32,907 bases of DNA from Opitutus sp. GAS368 (GCA_945906965.1 CAMDRP010000001.1:1-32907), one strand, 5' to 3'; shown: positions 14,625 through 25,062, numbered from the stretch's first letter. The notes: generated from the sequence alone by a model not told the origin. Program-made: numbers and translations.

Positions 14625-15188
14625 ATGAAACTTGTTTCGAAGCATTTCCTCCTTCTCGCACTCAGCGCGACCGTCGTTCTAAGCGGCTGCGCCAAGAAGC
14701 CCGTACGTCCGGACCCCAGCGCCACGCTGATCGGGCCTAACACCGGCGGTAACATCAACCCGCAGGACGTCTCCACCACAGCGGACCAAAACTCCGGACT
14801 ACAACAACGTCTCGGCGATGGCGTCATTGATGATGGCCGCACCATCCGCGGCTTGCTCGGTGCGGTCTATTTTGAATTCGATCGCTCGGATATCTCGAAA
14901 CCCGATGAACGCGCTAAACTTAAAGCGGCCAAAGAATATCTGGATAAAAATCCCGATCAGCGCTTGCTCCTCGAAGGTCACGCTGACTGGCGCGGTACTT
15001 CCGAATACAATCTCGGCCTTGGCGATCGCCGTGCCAATGGCGCCAAAAAATACCTAGAAACGCTCATGGTCTCGGTCGATAAACTCGAAACGCTCTCCAA
15101 GGGCAGCGAGGAATCGAAGAAGAGCGGTACCGATGAAGAAATGAAGAAAGATCGCCGCGTCGAATTGGTGATTATCAAAAAGCAGTAA
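14625..15188 (+). CDS. pal: Pal-like OmpA-domain peptidoglycan-associated lipoprotein
   Basis: A 187-residue lipoprotein. The signal peptide (about 1-21, KLVSKHFLLLALSATVVLSG) ends in the lipobox LSGC, so Cys22 should be lipidated. A disordered linker precedes the OmpA-like domain: VYFEFDRSDI (about 80-89), then LLLEGHADWRGTSEYNLGLG and DRRANGAKKYLETL, the segment that binds diaminopimelate in peptidoglycan (D..R pattern). It should tether the outer membrane to the wall, as Pal does with TolB. TolA, TolB, TolQ and TolR are not in the window, so membership of the Tol-Pal complex is inferred from similarity. An insertion (GSEESKKSGTDEEMKKDRR) near the end is common in this group. A strong terminator follows. 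Confidence 0.88.
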   Translation: MKLVSKHFLLLALSATVVLSGCAKKPVRPDPSATLIGPNTGGNINPQDVSTTADQNSGLQQRLGDGVIDDGRTIRGLLGAVYFEFDRSDISKPDERAKLKAAKEYLDKNPDQRLLLEGHADWRGTSEYNLGLGDRRANGAKKYLETLMVSVDKLETLSKGSEESKKSGTDEEMKKDRRVELVIIKKQ

Positions 15189-15216
15189 TCGAGCGACCTT
15201 CGATCATTTTAATGAA

Positions 15217-15246
15217 GCCCCAGCTTTCGCAGCTGGGGCTTTTTTG
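15217..15246 (+). terminator. Rho-independent terminator after pal
   Basis: A perfect nine-base stem GCCCCAGCT / AGCTGGGGC with a TTCGC loop is followed by a run of six T. It starts 29 bases after the Pal-like gene stop. The M20 peptidase gene converges from the other side. Confidence 0.93.
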
Positions 15247-15285
15247 TGCGAATACTTCAAAGCTTAGGCGCGGCTTAAGCGTGGC

Positions 15286-16662
15286 TCAACGCACGCCCGC
15301 CAAATCGGCGAAAATTCTCTCGGTTGTCTCGATGCCTTTCTTCATGACGTCCAAATTGAAACTCTCATTGGGCGCATGGAGGTTATCCTCGGGCAGAAAG
15401 AGGCCAAACATCACGGAATCCAAGCCGGTCATGCGCTTGATGTCGGCGATGATGGGCACGCTGCCGCCTTCGCGCAGATAAAGCGGGGCACGTCCCCAAA
15501 CAGAGGTGATCGCCGTGTCGGCAGCCTGGAAGGCCCGCGCCAATACTGGGGATTGATTGCTCGGCGTGTTAGAACGTCCCGGCGGCACCACGACATAAGG
15601 GTCGCCTTTGTGCTGATCGATGAACTCAAGTTTCACCCCTTTGGGCGTGCGCGCACGGATCGCATCCATGACGAGCTTTTTGATTTTATCCGGCTGCTGA
15701 TTGGGTACGAGCCGGCAACTGATTTTGGCGAAGGCCTTGCTGGGGATGACCGTTTTTGTTCCTTCACCTTGATAACCACCGCCGATGCCGTTGAATTCTA
15801 GCGTCGGTTGAAAACGGGCGGATTCAAACGGTGAAAAGCCCGGTGTGGTATAGAAGGTGTCGATGCCAAGGAATTCAGCATAAGCTTTTTCGTCGGCTCC
15901 GAGTTTTTTTAATTCATCGCGTTCCCATGGTTGCACGTCGAGCACGTCATCGTAGAAGCCGGGCACATTCACGCGGCCATCCGGTGTGTGTAGCGTGGCC
16001 ATAATTTCCGCCAGAGCTTGAATCGGATTACGCAACACCCCGCCGTGTAAACCCGAGTGCAGATCCCCTTTTGCTCCTGTGATCTGTACGTCGAATAGAG
16101 TTAACCCGCGCAGTCCGCAGGTCAGTACGACTTGTTGTTCGTTGGGCAAAGCCGTATCCGACAAATAAACGAAGTCCGCTTCTCGCAAACGATCTTGGTA
16201 TTTTTCTAGAAATTTCGGGAAACTAGGACTGCCCATTTCTTCTTCGCCTTCGATGAGAAAGGTGATGCGTAACGGCAGATCGGGGTGCTTTTCGAGCAGG
16301 CGAGCGATAGCGGTGATGTTGGTCATCAACGGACCTTTGTTATCCGCCGCTCCACGGCCATAAATGCGATTGCCCCGCACGGTGGGTTCAAACGCAGGCG
16401 TCGTCCAGAGGTTTAACGGATCGGCTGGTTGCACATCGTAGTGCCCATAAACGACAACATGCGGCCAGGCTGGGTTTGTGCCACGACTGGCCAGAATGAT
16501 GGGGTGCAGATCTGTCGCGACGACCTCAACGCTGAATCCCATCGAGCCGAGTAATTCTGAGACGAAGTTCTGCGCGCCGCGCATACCTTCACGAAATTTG
16601 GAATCGGCGGAAACCGAGGGATGGCGGATGAATTCTTTGAGTTTTTCTACCGGATCGAACAT
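15286..16662 (-). CDS. M20-family dipeptidase/peptidase
   Basis: A 458-residue zinc metallopeptidase of the M20 family (carnosinase/PepV/Dug1-like, with the usual dimerisation domain inserted in the catalytic domain). Visible are VVVYGHYDVQPADPLNLW (69-86, metal His74 and catalytic Asp76), IYGRGAADNKGPLM (100-113, bridging Asp107), FLIEGEEEMGSPS (135-147, catalytic and metal Glu), VYLSDTA (metal Asp169) and LHAPNESFNLDVM near the C-terminus (last metal His). The start is the ATG at 16662 with AAGG eight bases before; the longer frame to 16773 would run towards the purH end and has no family match. Substrate is probably small peptides, but it cannot be specified. It follows purH in the same direction after 58 bases. 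Confidence 0.9.
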   Translation of the reverse strand: MFDPVEKLKEFIRHPSVSADSKFREGMRGAQNFVSELLGSMGFSVEVVATDLHPIILASRGTNPAWPHVVVYGHYDVQPADPLNLWTTPAFEPTVRGNRIYGRGAADNKGPLMTNITAIARLLEKHPDLPLRITFLIEGEEEMGSPSFPKFLEKYQDRLREADFVYLSDTALPNEQQVVLTCGLRGLTLFDVQITGAKGDLHSGLHGGVLRNPIQALAEIMATLHTPDGRVNVPGFYDDVLDVQPWERDELKKLGADEKAYAEFLGIDTFYTTPGFSPFESARFQPTLEFNGIGGGYQGEGTKTVIPSKAFAKISCRLVPNQQPDKIKKLVMDAIRARTPKGVKLEFIDQHKGDPYVVVPPGRSNTPSNQSPVLARAFQAADTAITSVWGRAPLYLREGGSVPIIADIKRMTGLDSVMFGLFLPEDNLHAPNESFNLDVMKKGIETTERIFADLAGVR

Positions 16663-16720
16663 GGTATGACCTTGGAGGCGTTTCGTGCAGACCGCCAACC
16701 GGAAATCGTCGGGCCTTCGA

Positions 16721-18277
16721 TTAATGCTTAAAATGACGCGAACCGGTGAAGACCATGGCCATACCACGGGCATCGGCCGCTGCGATCACCTCGGCATCAC
16801 GCACAGAACCGCCGGGTTGAATCGCGCACGTCGCACCAGCTTCCGCTGCCGCGATCAAACCGTCGGCGAAGGGGAAAAGCGCTTCACTTGCTACAACCGA
16901 GCCGCGCAGATCGAGGCCCGCCTCGCCTGCCTTCCACACCGCGATGCGCGAGCTATCCACCCGTGCCATCTGGCCAGCGCCGACGCCGAGGGTTTGTTCG
17001 CCGCGGCAGTAAACAATCGAGTTCGATTTGACGTGTTTGCCAACTTTCCAGCCAAACAGCATTGCGCTCCATTCCTCGGCTGTGGGTTGGCGTTGGGTCA
17101 CGACTTTGAATTCACGCACGTTGCCGAGAGTGCGGTCTCGGTCTTGCACCAGCACGCCTCCGATCACGGAACGGATTTCCTGCAACGCATCCGCGCCCAT
17201 TCCCGCCTTGGCAATCATGAGGCGCAGGTTTTTTTTCTTGGCAAAAATAGCAAGAGCTTCGGCGGTGAATCGTGGGGCAATGATGACCTCGGTGAAAATC
17301 TCGGCAATCAACTTGGCGAGATCGGCATCGAGCGTGGCGTTGACGATAATAATGCCGCCAAAAGGGGCTTGCCGGTCCGTCGCGTAGGCTCTGTCCCAAG
17401 CCTCAAGGACTGTATCCGCGCTGGCCACACCGCAGGGATTGGTGTGTTTCAAAATCGCGACAGTTGGGCGCTCAAACTCACCGATGAGGTAGGTGGCGGC
17501 GGTGATATCCAGAATATTATTGTAGCTCAGCTCCTTGCCTTGGAGCTGCTCGTAATGCTCGTGAAATGTGCCGTAGAGAGCCGCGTGTTGGTGGGGATTT
17601 TCGCCGTAGCGCAGGTTTTGCGCTTTTTTCCAAGAAAGCGAAAGCGTGCCTGGTAGACCGCTCAACGCCTCAAGGTCGGGTGCATCGGCCTGAGCCGCTA
17701 AGTAATCGGCAATGGCTGCGTCGTAGCTGGCGGTGCGTTGAAACACCTTGAGCGCGAGGCGACGACGTAGGCCGTTGAGTGCTTCGCTCCCCTCGCCCGC
17801 GGTGAGCGCGGTCAGTACGCTGGCGTAATCACCCGGATCGCACACGACAGTGACACTGGCGTGATTTTTGGCCGCGCTGCGCAACATGGAAGGCCCGCCG
17901 ATATCGATGTTTTCGATAGCTTCCTCGAACTCGACGTGAGGTTTGGCCACCGTGGCCTCAAAGGGATAAAGATTCACGACCACGAGATCGATGAGTTCGA
18001 TCTGATTTTCGCGCGCTTGGGCGAGGTGTTCAGGCTTGTCGCGGCGGCAAAGGAGACCGCCGTGGATTTTGGGGTGAAGCGTTTTTACGCGTCCTTCCAT
18101 GATTTCAGGAAATCCCGTGTGGTTGCCCACTTCTGTGACGGGTAGGCCTTTTTCTGCGAGCAATTTTGCCGTGCCGCCGGTAGATAAGAGCGTGTAGCCG
18201 TGCGTTCGCACCAGCGCCGCCGCGAATTCTGCCAGACCCTGTTTGTCGCTGACCGAAAGTAGCGCGTATTTAGCCAT
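16721..18277 (-). CDS. purH: Bifunctional AICAR transformylase / IMP cyclohydrolase
   Basis: A 518-residue enzyme that performs the last two steps of purine synthesis, AICAR to FAICAR to IMP. The N-terminal MGS-like cyclohydrolase domain (1-about 195) begins [20 protein letters not shown] and contains [31 protein letters not shown] and [18 protein letters not shown]. The C-terminal transformylase has [11 protein letters not shown] (220-230), the catalytic Lys-His in [11 protein letters not shown] (275-285), APFGGI (about 304) and the end [19 protein letters not shown]. Length is normal. The ATG at 18277 is chosen over 18313 because family members start there. Other pur genes are absent nearby. 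Confidence 0.97.
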   Translation of the reverse strand: MAKYALLSVSDKQGLAEFAAALVRTHGYTLLSTGGTAKLLAEKGLPVTEVGNHTGFPEIMEGRVKTLHPKIHGGLLCRRDKPEHLAQARENQIELIDLVVVNLYPFEATVAKPHVEFEEAIENIDIGGPSMLRSAAKNHASVTVVCDPGDYASVLTALTAGEGSEALNGLRRRLALKVFQRTASYDAAIADYLAAQADAPDLEALSGLPGTLSLSWKKAQNLRYGENPHQHAALYGTFHEHYEQLQGKELSYNNILDITAATYLIGEFERPTVAILKHTNPCGVASADTVLEAWDRAYATDRQAPFGGIIIVNATLDADLAKLIAEIFTEVIIAPRFTAEALAIFAKKKNLRLMIAKAGMGADALQEIRSVIGGVLVQDRDRTLGNVREFKVVTQRQPTAEEWSAMLFGWKVGKHVKSNSIVYCRGEQTLGVGAGQMARVDSSRIAVWKAGEAGLDLRGSVVASEALFPFADGLIAAAEAGATCAIQPGGSVRDAEVIAAADARGMAMVFTGSRHFKH

Positions 18278-18344
18278 GCTGCGTTTTTTGCGCAGGCCGA
18301 CGATGCGCCGCAAGCCCGAAGCTGAGTTTTGTCAGCCTTAGCGT

Positions 18345-18767
18345 ATGCTTGCTCGCGAAGGGATTGTGCTTCAACTTCATCTCGTGTCTTGCAGTTCCTT
18401 CGAAATACCCGGTCTGTCCGCTTCTCTTGATAAAATCACTTACCATCATGGTGGTGTCAGTCTGCCCATGGAGAAGCCGCATGCGTTTGTCTATTTCGTG
18501 ACTATTCACAACAGTTCCGAACACACGATCACCTTGCTCGGCCGTAAGTGGGTTTTGGAACACGCTGATGGTTCGCATCTGGTGATCGAAGGTGATAAAA
18601 TCATCGGCGAAACCCCGCGCCTCGCCCCCGGTGAACGCTTCTCCTACAACAGTTACCACGTGACCGGCTGTGAGGCTCGGGCCACGGGTTCTTTCCATGG
18701 CGTCGACGAAACCGGGCGTAAAATTCACGTCGTTTTACCGCCTTTCGAGCTCAAGATCCCAGCTTAA
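18345..18767 (+). CDS. apaG: ApaG-domain (DUF525) protein
   Basis: A 140-residue protein with the ApaG fold, an immunoglobulin-like beta sandwich. The typical core is present: FVYFVTIHNSSEHTITLLGR, then KWVLEHADG, GDKIIGETPRLAPGERFSYN (the GxGVVGxxPxLxPGExFxY motif in a diverged form) and ARATGSFHGVDETG. The biochemical role of ApaG is not firmly known; it often sits near diadenosine tetraphosphatase or cobalt/magnesium genes, none of which is here. The ATG at 18345 is used, since no better start keeps the first strand (IVLQLHLVSCS). The MBL-fold gene follows on the same strand. Confidence 0.85.
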   Translation: MLAREGIVLQLHLVSCSSFEIPGLSASLDKITYHHGGVSLPMEKPHAFVYFVTIHNSSEHTITLLGRKWVLEHADGSHLVIEGDKIIGETPRLAPGERFSYNSYHVTGCEARATGSFHGVDETGRKIHVVLPPFELKIPA

Positions 18768-18881
18768 GCCGGCGAACGCTTCCTTTTTCATCGCGGCTTG
18801 CTCATTTGGGGCTCCTCGCGCGGCCGAACTCGAAAATTCGTTCTCGTTCTCGTCGGAGAACTCGTGTCTGCTCTTCCTTTC

Positions 18882-20240
18882 ATGAAGTTAACAGACCTCA
18901 ACCGCGCGGGTGGCATCGGTGCCAATTCGATGTTCATCGAGCTCGGCGAACTCCGCATCGTCATCGACTGCGGCTTAAATCCTAAAGAAGTCGGCCGTGC
19001 CGCCTCTCCCGATCTTTCGCTGATTCGCGATAAGCCCCTCGATCTCATCATCATCACGCACTGTCACTTGGACCATATTGGCAGTCTGCCGGTCCTGATG
19101 CGTGAGCATCCCAACACCCCCGTGTTGATGACGACTTCCAGTCGCATGCTCATCGAGCGCATGCTCCATAATTCAGCCAACGTGATGATGCGCCAACGCG
19201 AAGAGGCCAACATCCCCGATTATCCGCTCTTCACCCACGAGGAAATTGATCGCTGCGGTAAACGCATGATCGGCCTGAATTTCAATCAAGCCAAACACTT
19301 CCGCGGCGCCAAAGACGAGATCGAGATCGTGTTTCATCCCGCCGGCCATGTCGCCGGCGCCGCCGCCGTCGAACTTGTTTACAAACACCGCGCTATCTTT
19401 TTCACCGGTGACGTCCTTTTCACCGATCAACGCACGCTCAAAGGCGCGCGCTTCCCTGCCGGCCATTTTGATACCGTCGTCACCGAAACCACTCGTGGCA
19501 CCACCGAACGCCCGCTTGGCAAGAGTCGCTCCGAGGAAATGATCCGCTTGGTCGCTAGCATCAACGACACCATTCAACGTGGCGGCTCCTTTCTCATTCC
19601 CGTATTCGCGCTCGGGCGCATGCAGGAAGTGCTGACTATAATCCACGACGCCCGAAAATTTGGTAAACTCATCGACTTCCCTATTTTCGCCTCCGGCCTC
19701 GGCATGGACCTCGCCGATTATTTCGATGAAATTAGTCGCAAGACCAAGCACGTCCAATTCAACCGCGGCATCATCAAGGAACTCAAAATCAAACCCGCGC
19801 CGCGCAAACTTGTAGCCGGCCAAGATCCCGGCCAGAACGCCCTGTACATCATCAGCTCCGGCATGTTGGTCGAGCGCACGCCCAGTTACACCCTTGCCTC
19901 CGGCCTTTTGGGCAATGCCCGCAACACCATCGGCTTCGTCGGCTACTGTGATCCCGAAACTCCTGGCGGCGAACTCCTCGCCTCTGCCCCCGGCGACACC
20001 TTCCTCTTCAAAACCGCCAACGTTAAAACCAAAATCAAAGCCCGCGTGGAACGCTTTGAACTCAGCGGCCACGCCGATCGCGAAGAGCTTGTGCAATTCG
20101 CCGTCCAGACCGAAGCGCGCAGCGTCGTGCTCACCCATGGTGACCCCGCCGCCCGTGCTTGGTTCATGACGCAGCTCAAAGCACAGATGCCCAACAGCAC
20201 CATTCTAGACCCTGTTCCGCTCCAAACCTATCAGGTTTAA
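18882..20240 (+). CDS. Beta-CASP metallo-beta-lactamase ribonuclease
   Basis: A 452-residue metallo-beta-lactamase with a beta-CASP domain, related to CPSF73-like RNA exonucleases/endonucleases (YSH1/KH-less group). Motifs: IVIDCGLNP (motif 1), ITHCHLDHIG (His60, His62, Asp64, His65, motif 2), FHPAGHVAGA (motif 3), FFTGDVLF (motif 4), then beta-CASP VTETTRG (A), FELSGHADREELV (B) and VVLTHGDPAARAW (C). Zinc and catalytic residues are all intact, so it is probably an active RNA-processing nuclease. I chose ATG 18882 (KLTDLNRAGGIGANSMFIEL), which matches the family N-terminus; a TTG at 18798 would add 28 atypical residues. It is unlike a beta-lactamase or glyoxalase because of the beta-CASP insert. 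Confidence 0.9.
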   Translation: MKLTDLNRAGGIGANSMFIELGELRIVIDCGLNPKEVGRAASPDLSLIRDKPLDLIIITHCHLDHIGSLPVLMREHPNTPVLMTTSSRMLIERMLHNSANVMMRQREEANIPDYPLFTHEEIDRCGKRMIGLNFNQAKHFRGAKDEIEIVFHPAGHVAGAAAVELVYKHRAIFFTGDVLFTDQRTLKGARFPAGHFDTVVTETTRGTTERPLGKSRSEEMIRLVASINDTIQRGGSFLIPVFALGRMQEVLTIIHDARKFGKLIDFPIFASGLGMDLADYFDEISRKTKHVQFNRGIIKELKIKPAPRKLVAGQDPGQNALYIISSGMLVERTPSYTLASGLLGNARNTIGFVGYCDPETPGGELLASAPGDTFLFKTANVKTKIKARVERFELSGHADREELVQFAVQTEARSVVLTHGDPAARAWFMTQLKAQMPNSTILDPVPLQTYQV

Positions 20241-20280
20241 GCAAACGCGCCGCGGCGCTTCCCATCCTGCACCTCACAAA

Positions 20281-20306
20281 AGTCGGCCGTAAAGCCGGCT
20301 TTTTTT
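20281..20306 (+). terminator. Rho-independent terminator after the beta-CASP gene
   Basis: AGTCGGC and GCCGGCT form a stem (one G-T pair) around a CGTAAA loop, followed by seven T. Four A precede the stem, so it could also stop transcripts from the opposing phosphatase gene, whose stop lies at 20305-20307. Confidence 0.88.
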
Positions 20307-21105
20307 ATTGGCTCCGCACCAACTCCCGCAAACGCGCCGCCACGATGGGCCCACCGGCGATGTAAACGATCCGACCCATTTTTAGATCAAACGTTAGCAT
20401 CGGCAATTGCGCGCCATTGATAAACGTCACCTCGCCGCCGGCCGCGCGCACAAGTGGAATCGCCGCCGCCAAATCCCAGATCTTTACATTGAAATCGATA
20501 CAGCCATCGAACAATCCGGCTGCCACATAAGCTAGATGCAAGGTCGCGCTCCCTAGCCCGCGAATCTTAAATTGAGCGAGTACCGCCTGCGTCGCCGGCA
20601 ACCACGCCGGATCGAATGGTCGATGAAAACCCACAATACTTTCGCGATGCGGCGCCACATTAAGGACCGATACCAAACGCTCTCCATCATGCATTCCAAA
20701 TCCCGGCCCGCCGTGCATCAACACCCGCCGACTCAAATCGTACACGACGCCATAAATCGGCTCACCGCGTTCACACAACGCCAATGAAATCGCGCAATGT
20801 GGAATCCCTAGCGCAAAATTATTGGTCCCATCAATCGGATCTAACACCCAAGAAAACGTCGCTTGCACAGGTATCGCAGCTGCCGACTCCGTCAGTTCCT
20901 CACTGAAAAACTGGTCATCAGGAAACTGTGCGGCTAACTCGCGAAAAATGTTTTCTGAGATTGCGACATCGACCGCCGTCACTCGTGTACCGTCACTTTT
21001 CCAGCGACTTTCAGCCCGACCAAATTCGGCATGCAACAAAGCCGTCTGCGCTGTGACCGCGCGTTTCGCCGCCTCGATCCGTTTTACAATTTCATCGTTC
21101 GCCAT
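20305..21105 (-). CDS. Inositol monophosphatase-family phosphatase
   Basis: A 266-residue Mg2+-dependent phosphatase of the IMPase/FBPase/CysQ superfamily. Visible are the metal Glu in DDQFFSEELTE (63-73), WVLDPIDGTNNFALGIPHC (86-104, metal and catalytic Asp89 and Asp92), GSATLHLAYVAAGLFDGCID, and the C-terminal metal Asp in IWDLAAAIPLVRAAGG. All metal ligands are present. Substrate cannot be chosen among inositol phosphate, 3'-phosphoadenosine phosphate, histidinol phosphate and others. The ATG at 21105 is used; a GTG at 21120 adds only five residues. It lies 90 bases downstream of dinB on the same strand. Confidence 0.9.
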   Translation of the reverse strand: MANDEIVKRIEAAKRAVTAQTALLHAEFGRAESRWKSDGTRVTAVDVAISENIFRELAAQFPDDQFFSEELTESAAAIPVQATFSWVLDPIDGTNNFALGIPHCAISLALCERGEPIYGVVYDLSRRVLMHGGPGFGMHDGERLVSVLNVAPHRESIVGFHRPFDPAWLPATQAVLAQFKIRGLGSATLHLAYVAAGLFDGCIDFNVKIWDLAAAIPLVRAAGGEVTFINGAQLPMLTFDLKMGRIVYIAGGPIVAARLRELVRSQ

Positions 21106-21195
21106 CTCCGCAACAAACACACCGAAAGCTATCAGACCAATCCATTTCGTAAATGCGTTCGCAAAATCCTACTCGTTGTCGCCGGCCTAACCCAA

Positions 21196-22374
21196 TCAAT
21201 TCCGCTTCGTGCCGCCCAATTGATGTCCGCGGGATACCCCAGCAGACGTGCCGCCCAAATTCAACCGATCCAAAACTGCAGCCAGCTTCCGCCGCTTCTC
21301 ATCACCCTGTGTAAACATCTCCAATTGGGTCCCACTCTCTTCCACGCCCGAAAAACGTACGCTCACCAAACGCAATTTGCGTCGTTGATTCCAGACTTCG
21401 CTTAGCAACGACCCTAAGAGCGGATAAAATGGCGCCTCCAAATCACTCGCCTCTACTAAACTTTTGCCCTGTGACGTCTGCGTAAAATCTCCATAGCGCA
21501 CCCTTACTGTGATCGTCCTGACGCGTTTCCCATCGGCCCGCACTTTCGCCAATAATTCATCTATCATCCGTTTCGCTACGCGCTCAATTTTAGCAAATTC
21601 ACCGACATCCTCCGTAAAAGTCTCCTGTTGGGAGTAACTCTTTGCCTCCGGCGGGATCGTTTCGACTGGACGATCATCTTTGCCTCGAGCCATCGCCACC
21701 ACCGCGGCCCAATCGCTGCCGAACGCCGCCTTTAACTCACGCTCATTGCGCCCCAAAATATCGCCGATTAATTTCAACCCAAATTCCGCTAAATACGCTT
21801 CCGTCTTCGCTCCGATCCCTGGCAATTTTCCGATGCTCAGCGGCGCTAAAAAATCTCTCTCCGCTCCCACCGGAACGACCACAAATCCCTTCGGTTTCCT
21901 TAGTTTGCTCGCGATCTGTGCGACCAGCTTGTTCGCCGCGATACCCATCGAAACGGTGATCTGTAACTCATCCCAGATTCGCTGCTGCAGCCTTCTCACC
22001 AAGTCCTCCACCTCGGTCGTGGTCTTGAGCCCGCAAGGAGCCAGATCGAGATAACCTTCATCGATCGAGTTGCGTTGCACCCACGGAGTGATCGATTCAC
22101 AGAGGTCGAACATCGCATCTGAAACTTGGCCATAGAGTCCGTTCGTATGCGGAATCATGATCAGATCCGGACACATGCGCAACGCCTGGCTCGTCGGCAT
22201 GGGCGTATATACCCCGCAAGCTCGGGCTTCGTAACTTGCCGAAGAAATTATTCCCCGTTCCGTTCCCCCTACGGCGCATTTTTTCCCGCGTAATTCCGGT
22301 CGCCGTGCCTGCTCACACCCCACGAAAAAAGCATCAGCGTCGATATGAACAATAAATGGCAGCGGCGCTTCCAT
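21196..22374 (-). CDS. dinB: DNA polymerase IV (Y-family)
   Basis: A 392-residue lesion-bypass DNA polymerase. The palm carries FIVHIDADAFFVGCEQARRP (7-26) with metal Asp12 and the steric-gate Phe pair, and RNSIDEGYLDL (101-111) with Asp105-Glu106 (usually SIDEAYLD). Two further blocks are SMGIAANKLVAQIASKLRKP and the helix-hairpin-helix SIGKLPGIGAKTEAYLAE. The little-finger domain follows (about 250-360), and the C-terminal stretch GTQLEMFTQ resembles the QLxLF beta-clamp binding motif. All catalytic residues are present. The ATG at 22374 fits the family. A ten-base palindrome at 22414-22423 lies 40 bases upstream. SOS control is likely by analogy, but no LexA box known for this lineage can be asserted. 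Confidence 0.94.
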   Translation of the reverse strand: MEAPLPFIVHIDADAFFVGCEQARRPELRGKKCAVGGTERGIISSASYEARACGVYTPMPTSQALRMCPDLIMIPHTNGLYGQVSDAMFDLCESITPWVQRNSIDEGYLDLAPCGLKTTTEVEDLVRRLQQRIWDELQITVSMGIAANKLVAQIASKLRKPKGFVVVPVGAERDFLAPLSIGKLPGIGAKTEAYLAEFGLKLIGDILGRNERELKAAFGSDWAAVVAMARGKDDRPVETIPPEAKSYSQQETFTEDVGEFAKIERVAKRMIDELLAKVRADGKRVRTITVRVRYGDFTQTSQGKSLVEASDLEAPFYPLLGSLLSEVWNQRRKLRLVSVRFSGVEESGTQLEMFTQGDEKRRKLAAVLDRLNLGGTSAGVSRGHQLGGTKRN

Positions 22375-22413
22375 CTTAGAACAATGAATGCCGGCCTCGT
22401 TTTACCCCAAGCG

Positions 22414-22423
22414 AATTCGAATT
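22414..22423. promoter_or_regulatory. Small palindrome ahead of dinB
   Basis: AATTCGAATT is a perfect ten-base palindrome 40 bases upstream of the dinB start, between it and the end of the helicase gene. It might be an operator for a DNA-damage regulator, but short AT-rich palindromes occur by chance. Confidence 0.2.
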
Positions 22424-22469
22424 TTGCCCATAAACATGATTCATAAAAGTGTCACATAATAGGAAACAC

Positions 22470-25016
22470 TTAGCTCTGAGCTCCTCCGATTGTGCGCACG
22501 ATGATGAGGCGCACCACGGCCCGATTTTCAGTTCGCGATGCAGCCATCGAAACTCCGAAAATTGCCTCCCAATCATTCGCTCCCTCGGCATCCACTAACA
22601 CGTGCGCCACCTCCATCTCGCCAACACTTGCTGAGGCAATCTCGCCCTCGCTCACGACGGCACCAAAATGCGTGTGCTTCATCGCTCGCCCCTCGGGATC
22701 TAGACGGAAACGGCCGCGCGCCTCACCATATTGCGCAAACTCATTTCTAATCATCTCATGCTCTTCGTCCCACGAGAGCACGCGCTGCAAAAGGAAGAAA
22801 ATTTCCGCGCGAATGAGTCGCTTGAAGCCTGCGGAATCGCGAGTGATGTCGAAGCTCAAAGGTCGCGCTGGTTTATCGGAGTGGCCCGTATCGGGCGAGA
22901 CCCAATCGGGGTTTTTCAATCGTTCCCATTCTTCGAGTAAACTAGCATCCACACCGCGGATTAACTCGCGGAAGTACAGTTCCATCTCAGCTACGTCTTC
23001 GGATTTCGCGCTGTCGGGTACGGTTTGAGCGAGCACTTTCCAAACCTGAGTGAGATGCCTCAACAAGAGCCCTTCCATGCGTTCCAAGCCGTAATCTTTC
23101 ACGTAATCGGAAAACGAGCGGTAGCCTTCAAACATTTCGCGAGCGATCGATTTCGGGCGCACGTTCTCGTTTTCGACCCACGGATGGGCGGCCGCAAAGG
23201 CGTTAAACGTATCGTACAAAAATTCACGCAACGGTTTCACGTGTTCCACTTCTTCCAGCTTCGCGATTCGCTCGTCGTATTCGACGCCCGCGGCCTTCAT
23301 TTCTGCCATTTTTTCCGTCTTCAAGCGATCCACTTGCCGACGTAAAATCGCTTCCGGATCTTCCACAATCGCCTCACAGAGCGTGAGCACGTCGAACGGA
23401 TAATCAGTCGATTCGCGATTCAGCAGGGGCAGCGTATCGAGCAGGTACAACGAAAGCGCCTGATGCAGAGAAAAATCATTCTGGAGCTCGACGTTAACCC
23501 GTAATTTGCGAGCACTGCCGACTCGCTCTGCGCGAGGAATAACTTCCACAATTTTTCGCTCGATCAGCGCCCTAAATAATTGCCAAGCACGTGAGCGAAG
23601 CGCGGGTTTGCGCGCGGCTGGTTCATGCGAATCGCCAATGAGCCGCTGCAAGCCCCGACAACCATCTCCATCGCGACTGAGCATGAGCAGCAACATCCCG
23701 TGCGAAAGGGCGAAGCGTGAAGTGAGTCCCTCCGGCGGGGCTGTCTGCAAGCGTTCAAATGTTTTTGCATCCCAGCCAACCGCTCCCTCGGGCGCGCGGG
23801 CCTTAATCAATTTTCGTAGTTTCTGGGGGTTGTCGGCTAATTTTTCCTCGGCTCGCTTATTCTCGATCATATGCGCCGGCGCCTGCGCGATGACGTAACC
23901 GCGATCATCAAAACCGGCGCGGCCCGCACGGCCCGCAATTTGACGAAAATCTCGCACCGCTAACACCGCCGCTTTTTTACCATCGTATTTCCAGAGTTGG
24001 GTAAACAGCACCGTGCGGATCGGCACGTTGATCCCGACGCCGAGTGTGTCAGTGCCGCAGATCACTTTTAGCAGGCCTTTTTGTGCCAACTGCTCCACTA
24101 AAATTTTATATTTCGGTAACAACCCCGCGTGGTGCACGCCCACGCCGTGCCGTAACCAGCGTTTCACTTCTTTGCCGTAAGGACTGTTAAACTTTACGCG
24201 CTCCAGCTCTGTCGCGATCGCGGCCTTCTCCTCTTTTGAGGACACATCGAGGCTCATCAAATCCTGCGCCGCTTCTGCCGCATCGCGCTGCGTAAAATGC
24301 ACCAAATACACCGGTGCTCGTTTTTGGATGAGCACCTCCGCCACCCTCTCAGTCAGCGGTTTCTCCGAATACTCAAAGGACAATGGTACCGGCCGCCGCT
24401 CACTCCGTACCGTCAAACTCGCCGCACCCGTCACACGCGTTAACTCGCGCTCAAAAAACTCCGTTGCCCCAAGTGTAGCCGACATCAATAAAAACCGTGC
24501 GCCCGGCAACGTAAGCAATGGCACCTGCCACGCCGTACCGCGTTCTACGTCCGAGTAGTAGTGAAACTCATCCATGATCACCGCTTTCACCGCCGCGGCG
24601 CGTGGTCCGCCGCCGAGCGCGATATTCGATAAAATCTCCGCTGTGCAGCACAGCACGGGGGCGGCCACATTCACGCTCGCGTCCCCCGTCATCATGCCGA
24701 CATTTTCCGGACCGAAATCGCGGCACAGCGACAAAAATTTTTCATTCACCAACGCCTTAATTGGGCACGTATAAACCGATCGCTCGCCAGCACATAGCGT
24801 CTTGAAATGAAGTGCAGCGGCGACCAACGACTTTCCCGAACCTGTCGGGGTGGCGAGAATCACGTTTTTGCCATCAAAAAGCTCAAGAATCGCCTCCTCT
24901 TGTTCCGGATAAAGCGTAAGTCCCTTCGCGGCGGCTACCGCGAGAAATTTGTCCATGACTGCATCCACCGTTGGCCGACCGGCCAACGGGGCCAGGGGAG
25001 AAGTCGGCGACGTCAT
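22470..25016 (-). CDS. Ski2-like DEAD/DEAH helicase with DUF3516 C-terminus
   Basis: An 848-residue superfamily 2 helicase. RecA-like domain 1 holds the Q-like YPEQEEAI, Walker [12 protein letters not shown] (53-63), [23 protein letters not shown] (motif II, DEFH at 149-152) and LLMSATL (motif III). RecA-like domain 2 holds [34 protein letters not shown] and [12 protein letters not shown] (motif VI). The long C-terminal half (about 400-848) matches the DUF3516 arrangement of bacterial Ski2-like RNA helicases. The role is probably RNA unwinding or turnover, not proven. The ATG at 25016 is used; the frame to 25133 overlaps trmO and its extra residues lack helicase character. It starts 46 bases after the trmO stop, suggesting one transcript. 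Confidence 0.9.
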   Translation of the reverse strand: MTSPTSPLAPLAGRPTVDAVMDKFLAVAAAKGLTLYPEQEEAILELFDGKNVILATPTGSGKSLVAAALHFKTLCAGERSVYTCPIKALVNEKFLSLCRDFGPENVGMMTGDASVNVAAPVLCCTAEILSNIALGGGPRAAAVKAVIMDEFHYYSDVERGTAWQVPLLTLPGARFLLMSATLGATEFFERELTRVTGAASLTVRSERRPVPLSFEYSEKPLTERVAEVLIQKRAPVYLVHFTQRDAAEAAQDLMSLDVSSKEEKAAIATELERVKFNSPYGKEVKRWLRHGVGVHHAGLLPKYKILVEQLAQKGLLKVICGTDTLGVGINVPIRTVLFTQLWKYDGKKAAVLAVRDFRQIAGRAGRAGFDDRGYVIAQAPAHMIENKRAEEKLADNPQKLRKLIKARAPEGAVGWDAKTFERLQTAPPEGLTSRFALSHGMLLLMLSRDGDGCRGLQRLIGDSHEPAARKPALRSRAWQLFRALIERKIVEVIPRAERVGSARKLRVNVELQNDFSLHQALSLYLLDTLPLLNRESTDYPFDVLTLCEAIVEDPEAILRRQVDRLKTEKMAEMKAAGVEYDERIAKLEEVEHVKPLREFLYDTFNAFAAAHPWVENENVRPKSIAREMFEGYRSFSDYVKDYGLERMEGLLLRHLTQVWKVLAQTVPDSAKSEDVAEMELYFRELIRGVDASLLEEWERLKNPDWVSPDTGHSDKPARPLSFDITRDSAGFKRLIRAEIFFLLQRVLSWDEEHEMIRNEFAQYGEARGRFRLDPEGRAMKHTHFGAVVSEGEIASASVGEMEVAHVLVDAEGANDWEAIFGVSMAASRTENRAVVRLIIVRTIGGAQS

Positions 25017-25062
25017 GACGGCACAACGCCGATTACGTGCGCACAAGACAAGCCTTGCGCAC

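Noticed and set aside
16685-17656. Plus-strand frame of 323 codons
   Set aside because: Antisense to purH; no recognisable domain.
19173-20138. Minus-strand frame of 321 codons
   Set aside because: Antisense to the beta-CASP nuclease gene, which has all its metal motifs on the plus strand.
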